Shown here: one piece after another, positions 57,801-64,000 of the stretch
How the letters are laid out: every line of letters starts with the position of its first letter
How positions within the stretch are numbered: the first letter of the stretch is position 1
Assembly (NCBI GenBank): GCA_038501195.1
Contig: JBBPUQ010000004.1
Span: 1,922,001-1,986,000 of the forward strand
DNA from: Nemania diffusa
Lineage: Eukaryota; Ascomycota; Sordariomycetes; Xylariales; Xylariaceae
Direction: 5' to 3'
DNA: 64,000 nt
The notes under the pieces: model-generated
What the model saw: only the letters and a program-made list of their open reading frames with translations
Told to the model about the DNA's origin: nothing
Database searches by the model: none
Translations under genes and position numbers: made by a program

Positions 57801-58769
57801 GTGAAAAAGCGAATGAACAAGATTATACTGCCTACCAATGGTGTTTCGGCGACATTCTCACCTGGAAACAAATATTTGGCTTGCACCGGGATTGAATGGC
57901 GAGATTCAGTTTTCGAGAGAGTCTCAGAGCTGATTGAATGGCGAGATTCAGCTTTCGAGAGAGTCTCAGAGCTGTTTGATACGGCTACTGGCCGCTGCCT
58001 GTGGAAGACGACCAAAAGGAATGAGCCTAAAAACCACACCTCTATTGCACGATGGTCGTTTTTGGCCGACGGGATCCGCGTCGCACTACTATCTCCACTC
58101 CTAGAATCCAGCCTTAAAATACAGATATTGGACGCAGCTACAGGTAACACCCTCAGCACCCACACTCTCTCAATTGGCGGGTATCGAAGTGTCACCGCGA
58201 TCTCACATGACGGGAAACATCTAGCACAAGGTTTGCGAGATAGCACTGACCATATATATATCTGGGATGTAGCAGCAGGGACTCGTATATGCTCGGTAAA
58301 CCTGCCTACTTACTACGTTGCGCATGACGCCCATCTCAAGTTCTCACTGGACGACAGATATGTAATACTTTATGCACGCAACACTGATCTTACCTGCCTC
58401 GCGGATGTCGCTAAAGGAACCCTGCTAAAAACCGTGAAGGGGCTTCACCCTTTCAAGCCGGGGTTTGCTGACCTCCAAACGCAGCGTGGCAATTTAGACA
58501 TAAACCAAGTCTTGCTACACGACTATGAGGATCCAATATCATATGGAGACGACAGCGCATATCTCAAGAAACCTTTACCTGGAATAGGTATCACCCCAGC
58601 GAGAGACTGGATTCTGAAAAACGGCGAGCCCTACCTTTGGCTACCCCCGCAGCATCGAGTATCGTCATTAGGTCAAATCCAAATAGCTGGAAACACGATT
58701 GTGCTGTTTAATGGTCCGGACGAGGTGTATTGTTTTCGGTTTGATTCTCCTTCTAGAGCACAATGTTAG
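54809..58769 (+). CDS. NACHT-WD40 NLR with N-terminal amyloid-type motif
   Basis: Exons 54809-54878 and 54934-58769; intron 54879-54933 has donor GTTTGT, branch TGCTAAAA and acceptor GTGTAG, and phases agree; 1301 residues. Exon 1 encodes MAEFHGQGVLNRGQLTAGRD and then L-N-I; F4-I23 matches the tail of the PNP effector. The lead-in S-T-D-P-R-D-D-K-A-R-I-E-Q-Q-K-G-G-L-L is typical of fungal NLRs. NACHT: Walker A G-D-P-G-K-G-K-T (83-90), Walker B Y-L-I-V-D-G-L-D-E-C (187-196). A helical region follows to about 630, then a degenerate WD40 array (first blades G-H-G-E-I...I-W-D, G-H-K-G-E-I...I-W-D). The WD40 half should sense ligand and NACHT oligomerise. A 42-bp tandem duplication sits at 57891-57974. 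Known fungal relatives are HET-E, HET-D and NWD2. Confidence 0.9.
57891..57974 (+). repeat. 42-bp tandem duplication inside the NLR coding region
   Basis: Two adjacent 42-base copies (57891-57932 and 57933-57974) differ at one base. Each encodes I-E-W-R-D-S-[V/A]-F-E-R-V-S-E-L, keeping the frame. Near-identity shows that it is recent. Confidence 0.95.
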
Positions 58770-59523
58770 ACCTAGCCCCTTGTGTATTAGAGGCGGGGAG
58801 TAATTAGTCAATAGTCTGCTCACCACGCCTCTCGTATTAAATGGCACTCTGAACCCTTTTTGGATGGGATGTTTAAGGATATTTGTACATAACGAATGTT
58901 AGATCCTCTATAAATCCAGTGGAATAATAATAATTAATATTCAATCGTTATAAATTGTCACACGGCCAAGACTGCCTTAGACCTACAGGAAGCTATTGAC
59001 TGGTTATATGCATACGCGCCCAACAGTCTGAGACCTAACCCACCTGTATGAAGGCTATTGGATAGGGCAGGTCACCTGGACCTGCAACCATATGCAAGGA
59101 GAACCAACAGCCCTAGAAGTACCAGATTGTATAGACTGTAGCCTAGGAGCCTTTGGGTACAAAAGGGACTGATTCCTCCTGACTGAAAGGAAGAAGGGAA
59201 TCATGGACCTTGCGAGACCAAAGTGATTTATTAGCTGAATAGACCTTGTTCCAAGCCCTATAAAATAAGCCCTTGTCACATAAATACATATTTTTGCAGC
59301 AGAAGGAATTTCCATTTTCAATAGCATGTCTTGCTAAATTGTCTATTAATACATAATTATTAATCAATCAAAAATTCTCAGAGCCTTGGTCCTTGTCGTC
59401 TCATCCCCATAACCTCGATATCATGGCTCCTCCATTATCTCATGCGTCTTAAGAGGATACATGTAGTTTACAAACGACGACTCCATGAATAGGTTCTTCA
59501 GCTTCTCCAGTATTCGATGAGTC
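58770..59523. other. convergent 3' intergenic region
   Basis: 3' flanks of the NLR and the secreted hydrolase. AT-rich; minus-strand frames at 59055-59367 are not convincing. Confidence 0.5.
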
Positions 59524-60810
59524 TCAAACCCCATGTCTGCCTAAAAAATCAAACATCATCTGAAAAGCTTGCGGAGCGACCTGGTGAAGATTTAGATTGT
59601 GGCTAAACCCTAAGTTAGCATAGGACTATATATCACGGAAATGGGGCTTGAGAATCACATACCCCGCGGGAAGATCATCGACCGTCTCGACAGCTGAGGC
59701 CCCAGTGAACAACGCCCCAGCACTTTCAAGCAACCCCACGCAATCTCCACCACAAGCAGAGACATCGTATTTTCCTTGCAGTAACAGCACTGATCCCTTG
59801 ATGGCACTGTAGTCAATCGTGGTGCCAAGCAGTGTTGGTAGTTCCGCCAAGGCAAACGGCTCGCTGCCCACGTTATACGACCATTCGGTGACTCGGTGCT
59901 CGAAGTACGGCGCAGTGTAGTAAACGTATGTCTCCGCGTACAGATCAGAGGACGTCAGGTATTCGGAGTCTAATGCGCCCCAGCGCAGAGGGTCTTGGAT
60001 CTGGGCCACCCGGAATCCGGCACCTGCAATAAATGGCCCGAAATAGCTGAAGTTGCCGCTGAAGCCGGTCAGGATGATCGCGTCGACTTTGCTCTGGCTC
60101 GCCGATCCGGCTGTGATGTAGGAGCCGTAACTGTGGCCTATGAGTCCGATCTTGGTTGCATTCATCGAGTCATAGGCATAGTCGATAATGGCATTTAGAA
60201 CAGCTGTCTGTACTTGGTACTGGGCATCAGTGAGCGCATTGACCCTTATATTTATGTTAGTCATGTTGAAAATATACTGTCTACTAGGAGCCTGGGAATA
60301 TGTCTTTTTGCTTACTTGGATGACGAGCCAACACCGATACGGTCATAGCTGATGACTGAATAACCCGCACTAACAGCAGCGTCGACGAAATTGTACTGTT
60401 CAGAGTCATCAAAAGTAGGGCGCCAGTATCTAGTCAGAATTGTTAACGATGATATTCACCGACTGCTTCTTTGGGGTGACTTACAGCTTAGACTCGATGA
60501 TTCCGTGGGTTAGAATCAGTGTTGGGCCTCCGCTACCACACACGGTAGCCCCGATTGTGTACGTGCTGTTGATAGCGTTAGGCGTGACACCGGAGATGGG
60601 CAATGGATCAGCTGGCATTGCGAAATCCCTATTCGTCAAGTTGAGGGAAAGGGATGCAGCATCCCAGTTGTCCTTTACTGTCGCGGTGACAATGAAGCGC
60701 GGCACCGATACACTGATAGGTAACTGTAGCTCACGACACGCGGACAGGTTGGAGTATGGCAGGGCGAAGGCCCCAGTCAGGAATATTCCGGTTATTAGTT
60801 GTGCGTACAT
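59524..60810 (-). CDS. secreted alpha/beta-hydrolase
   Basis: Exons 60485-60810, 60316-60429, 59663-60244 and 59524-59602 give 366 residues. The signal peptide is M-Y-A-Q-L-I-T-G-I-F-L-T-G-A-F-A. The oxyanion-hole region is T-L-I-L-T-H-G-I, the nucleophile elbow L-I-G-H-S-Y-G-S with S185, and the base H342 in A-G-H-N-L-N-L-H. The last intron is needed: without it the frame stops at 59626 and lacks the catalytic His. Its acceptor is the second AG (GGGTTTAG), since the first AG, 7 bases upstream, would give an immediate stop. Extracellular esterase or lipase-like activity is inferred; substrate unknown. Confidence 0.82.
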
Positions 60811-63800
60811 GTTGGGCTACTCTTGGGTGGAAGTGCACGATTCTGTTGCTTGGATAAAGAGAAGTAGGATTTTGTGAGAACTGCCATCGTTGCTCTTTAA
60901 GTATTGACATTGTCTCTACGAAGACAGGGTCTAGTCTCACGATCAATAATACAAGAGAAAATACTGTAAGCACTTATCTGGCATTCATTAGCCTTGTTCT
61001 CCCGAAAGAGAACGATTATCAATTACCAAATTCTCCTTCCTGACAGTAGATTGACGTAGCTGTTGATGATAACCATGGTCCTCGCCCATTACACATTATG
61101 CGGACTAGACTAAGCCAACCTTAGTTGCTGCTGACATGCTCGACAAGGGCACTCACTAAACCCCTTGGTGTCTAGCCGCCTTAGAGCCCAGGGTGACCAT
61201 TTTCCGAATCGGGAAGCTTCCCATTGCGGTTCAATTATGTCCCAGTACTACAGTTAAATACAGGATGCACCTAGGTAGCTAGTGTAGTCCATGGTCGGCT
61301 TTGGGAAATACCAATGATATAAGCATCTACGAGATATGTAGTTACGGTCGAGGTGTTCAAGTCCTTGCTTAATAATAAATGTGTTACGTAAGGAAGTCAT
61401 GATAATTCCACGATAGATATACGTGCTATATCGGTACATAGGCAGATTTTGCTAAGTACCTAGGTACCTAAGGAACCACATGAGGTTAGGAGACTGGAGC
61501 AGCTTCAAGAAAACAGCTCTGACCAGAAAGGGAAAACGATATGACTAACCCATAGACCACCTTTATAAAGATGAACCCGCTTACTTTTGCAAATGCATCT
61601 ATGAGGTAAGGTAGCTAGCTATTAGACCTATTTATAATATGAATAGAGATGCTGGGGACAGGAAAATATTTTACCCTCTTCTTACATGGGCCCCTAAAAT
61701 TTGTAGATGCTAAGCCTAATTAGGTAGACATGCTCAGTCATACTAAATGTCACAGGGGGTCGATAGCTTGTAGTATGAAGCTAGTCAGTAGTAAAGACTA
61801 ATTAGTAATTAGGTAGATATGATTCCCTTGAATTCGAAGAAATTGTATTTTGCTACATAGGGAGCTAGTAGTTCCCTTGTCAGGCTACGTGCGCCCAATA
61901 ATGAGTACGAGAAAGATAACTAGCTTTTACAAAGAATCGTGCTTCTGCCAGCGTCAGCCTGGCACAATGGTAATTAGGTATGTAGTAACATACGATAACT
62001 GTTGTCTACCCTTATCAAGGAATGTATTTTGAAACCTTCATGCACTTCTAGCATATAAAAAACTTGACAATAGTAGGTTAGAAGTTAAGACCAAGACCCA
62101 GCACTATCTAGTATTCTATGCACATAATATCCATAGGATTATTGGTAAGAGGATCTCCTACTTCGTCAGAATTATAAATATAATGATAGGCATACCATTA
62201 TTAGAATGCGCAACAAGAAGAAATATTTCTAGGTTCCGATGACAGGGTTTTCAATGTTACATGTATTTTCCCTTTTAAATCTAAAAACATAGCGCAAGTG
62301 CTTCTTCTTCCCTTCAAATTAATTAGCCCTAACCGGTTAAATAATTCAACTATCACCCTAGGTAACTACAAATGCGAGCTCTGAGACCTACCAGAATATC
62401 TAACTGATAGAAATAGCAATACTGACAAGGTGGTAAAATGAAGTTGAAGTTAAAGTAGCCCCTATACCTAGCCCTTTCAGCTCAAGTCAGGACTACTTAG
62501 TTATAAAAACGTAGGAGTAACTTTCCCACAACATTATTATCTTTTCCTATAACATGTAACTACTAGCTATAAGACTCAAAAACAGCGTAAAGAGGGCAGG
62601 AAAATATTTGCATCCATCACCTTGGAGTCTCATGTCCTTTCCCTATGAAGAATCTGCAAGTACCCTCAATCACAAACAACATGGAAACGGCACATAATTG
62701 TTCAATGTGCAAACTGGGTTGGTTCAACATGTTTATTATAGTTCTTCAACAAGTGAATATACATATATAAAAGAAAGGAAATGCCACGTAAAGGCTACAG
62801 AGAGCTACTATGTGAAGCATTAATAAACAAGCCAAATTAATATCTCTAATCTGGTTTCGACAATTCCAGTGGTTTTCATATAAGCTTCTTTGAAACCCTG
62901 GGGTTATTTTAAATCTTTCAACAATCGAGAAGCTGTTGTTAAGACCCGCAGACTATCTGTAGCAGCAACTTTTGTGATGCTAGGATGATATGCAGATCAA
63001 CAGGTGTGGTTGTCCATGTATTGTTTGGCGTTGTTACTTACCTCAAGTTTAGAGTGTTGCTATCATATGTCAGTCAGCGTGCTTATGAGCTATAAAGGAG
63101 AACTGTAGAAGAACTAGCGACATGACGCATGCCACTACGTCTTGTCAGTAAACCCATATGATTGCTTACGGGATACTATGCATCTTGCCTGAATGTTTGT
63201 TGAGTCTAGATCCATGGTAAAAAAGAAACTGGGCATGAGTTGTCCCGAATATGCAACGTTACCATGTACCTATACATTGGAACCTAGGTAACTCAGAAAA
63301 TGTAGATATGTACTCCAAATTGTTGAGTCTACTTGGTATTCGGAATGAGTGTTGCAATCCTATCGCTACCCGCCTGAAGTTAAGCCATAACGCATCGTTC
63401 TACTTACTTACGCATGCTGTTTCTCATGGTCGTTAAATTGTTGGGGTAACTATGGTAGTTAAATATGTTTATATACTTACAACAACCAACACAAACAAAC
63501 AGATATACTTTGTTACCTATCCTAAGTACTTTGTGACGCAATCAGTATACTTGCTCAGGACAGTGTCGAGTGAGAAGGATATTACGTATTCGCCTGAATC
63601 AGATCGAGCACAATATCAACAAACCAGTTGGTACGTACCGAATACTTTGGGACAGCAACTAGACACTGGCAGTGCGAATTGTCCCATGTCCACGTGGTGC
63701 CTTATCACTACCTCCCCAAAGTCTATATTAAGAACCTCTTCCTCCCAAAAATATCTCTTCTTCCTTTCCCATCATCAAACACTGAGCAAAGATTCACTTT

Positions 63801-63880
63801 AACTCAACCATCCCAATTCCTACCAAAGCAACTCACTCCATACTGATTCTCGCTGGAGTTGTTCTATATCTTGCCTGTCT
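60811..63880. other. gene-poor AT-rich region
   Basis: About 3.1 kb. The first 150 bases are the hydrolase promoter. The rest is AT-rich with few frames of 60 codons (none between about 62030 and 63250) and one TACCTAGGTA palindrome (61457-61466). No transposon or RNA gene recognised. Confidence 0.45.
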
Positions 63881-64000
63881 ATGGTCAAGGTGCAACTAGT
63901 ATGTCATACTCAACTACTCCTTCTCTTTGTTTTTTGAACCAACATGCAGCAGAGCTTTGCTAACATTGTTCGAAGTCAAGCAGACAGATTTCGACACTTC
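63881..64000 (+). CDS. possible 5' end of a gene leaving the window
   Basis: An ATG at 63881 opens a 6-codon exon (M-V-K-V-Q-L) with a good donor (GTATGT at 63899), and the acceptor CATGCAG at 63949 restores a frame open to the edge (Q-S-F-A-N-I-V-R-S-Q-A-D-R-F-R-H-F). The upstream CA-rich leader (63790-63840) looks like a fungal 5' UTR. Too short to assign. Confidence 0.3.

Noticed and set aside
59626..60264. Truncated secreted hydrolase ending at 59626
   Set aside because: That version lacks the catalytic His. A further intron with a second-AG acceptor supplies A-G-H-N-L-N-L-H and a normal end at 59524.

Overview
The window is nuclear DNA of a filamentous ascomycete (Pezizomycotina; I infer Sordariomycetes, but cannot place it closer). 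The evidence is short introns of about 50-60 bases with GT...CTAAC/CTGAC...TAG signals, a class II hydrophobin with textbook cysteine spacing, a HET-domain gene, a NACHT-WD40 NLR, the fungal single-copy reverse transcriptase-like gene rvt, and small secreted proteins. Most exon structures below were rebuilt by hand from splice signals and reading phase.

Layout. 1-5.9 kb is a conserved block: a JmjC protein cut by the left edge, COQ2 (ubiquinone prenyltransferase), RPS23 (uS12) and a conserved hypothetical. 7.1-9.3 kb holds a nine-exon MFS transporter. 11.9-26.4 kb is gene-poor and secretome-rich: class II hydrophobin, an alpha/beta hydrolase, two small cysteine-containing secreted proteins, a secreted I9-type protease inhibitor, a 422-residue orphan, tRNA-Val(AAC), and stop-dense or decayed stretches. 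28.6-41.2 kb is a second housekeeping block: Hook (dynein/endosome adaptor), adenylate kinase ADK1, proteasome lid subunit RPN8, a SWIM-finger protein of Shu2/Sws1 type, and rvt. tRNA-Gly(GCC) lies at 42.4 kb. 42.7-60.8 kb is accessory: a HET-domain protein, a secreted GH13 alpha-amylase, another small secreted protein, a PNP_UDP-domain protein, the NACHT-WD40 NLR, and a secreted alpha/beta hydrolase. 60.8-64 kb has almost no genes; one start exon may enter from the right edge.

Main result. The PNP_UDP protein (52028-53092, minus) and the NLR (54809-58769, plus) are divergent neighbours. The last 22 residues of the PNP protein and the first 23 residues of the NLR, the latter on a 70-base first exon that a simple ORF scan misses, carry the same 20-residue motif: F-x-G-Q-G-x-L-N-x-G-x-x-x-x-G-R-D-x-x-I. 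It matches without gaps at 11 of 20 positions, and 7 of those 11 shared residues use different codons. Motif position (effector C-terminus, NLR N-terminus), linkage and domain make-up are those of fungal NLR/effector pairs that signal by prion-like amyloid templating (the NWD2/HET-S principle). I infer a cell-death or immune-type switch in which ligand sensing by the WD40 half nucleates the motif, which recruits and activates a nucleosidase.

Other points of interest: an alternative C-terminal tail for Hook encoded in a stop-free intron, a 42-bp tandem duplication inside the NLR sensor, a MITE-like inverted repeat between effector and NLR, and a recurrent TACCTAGGTA palindrome.
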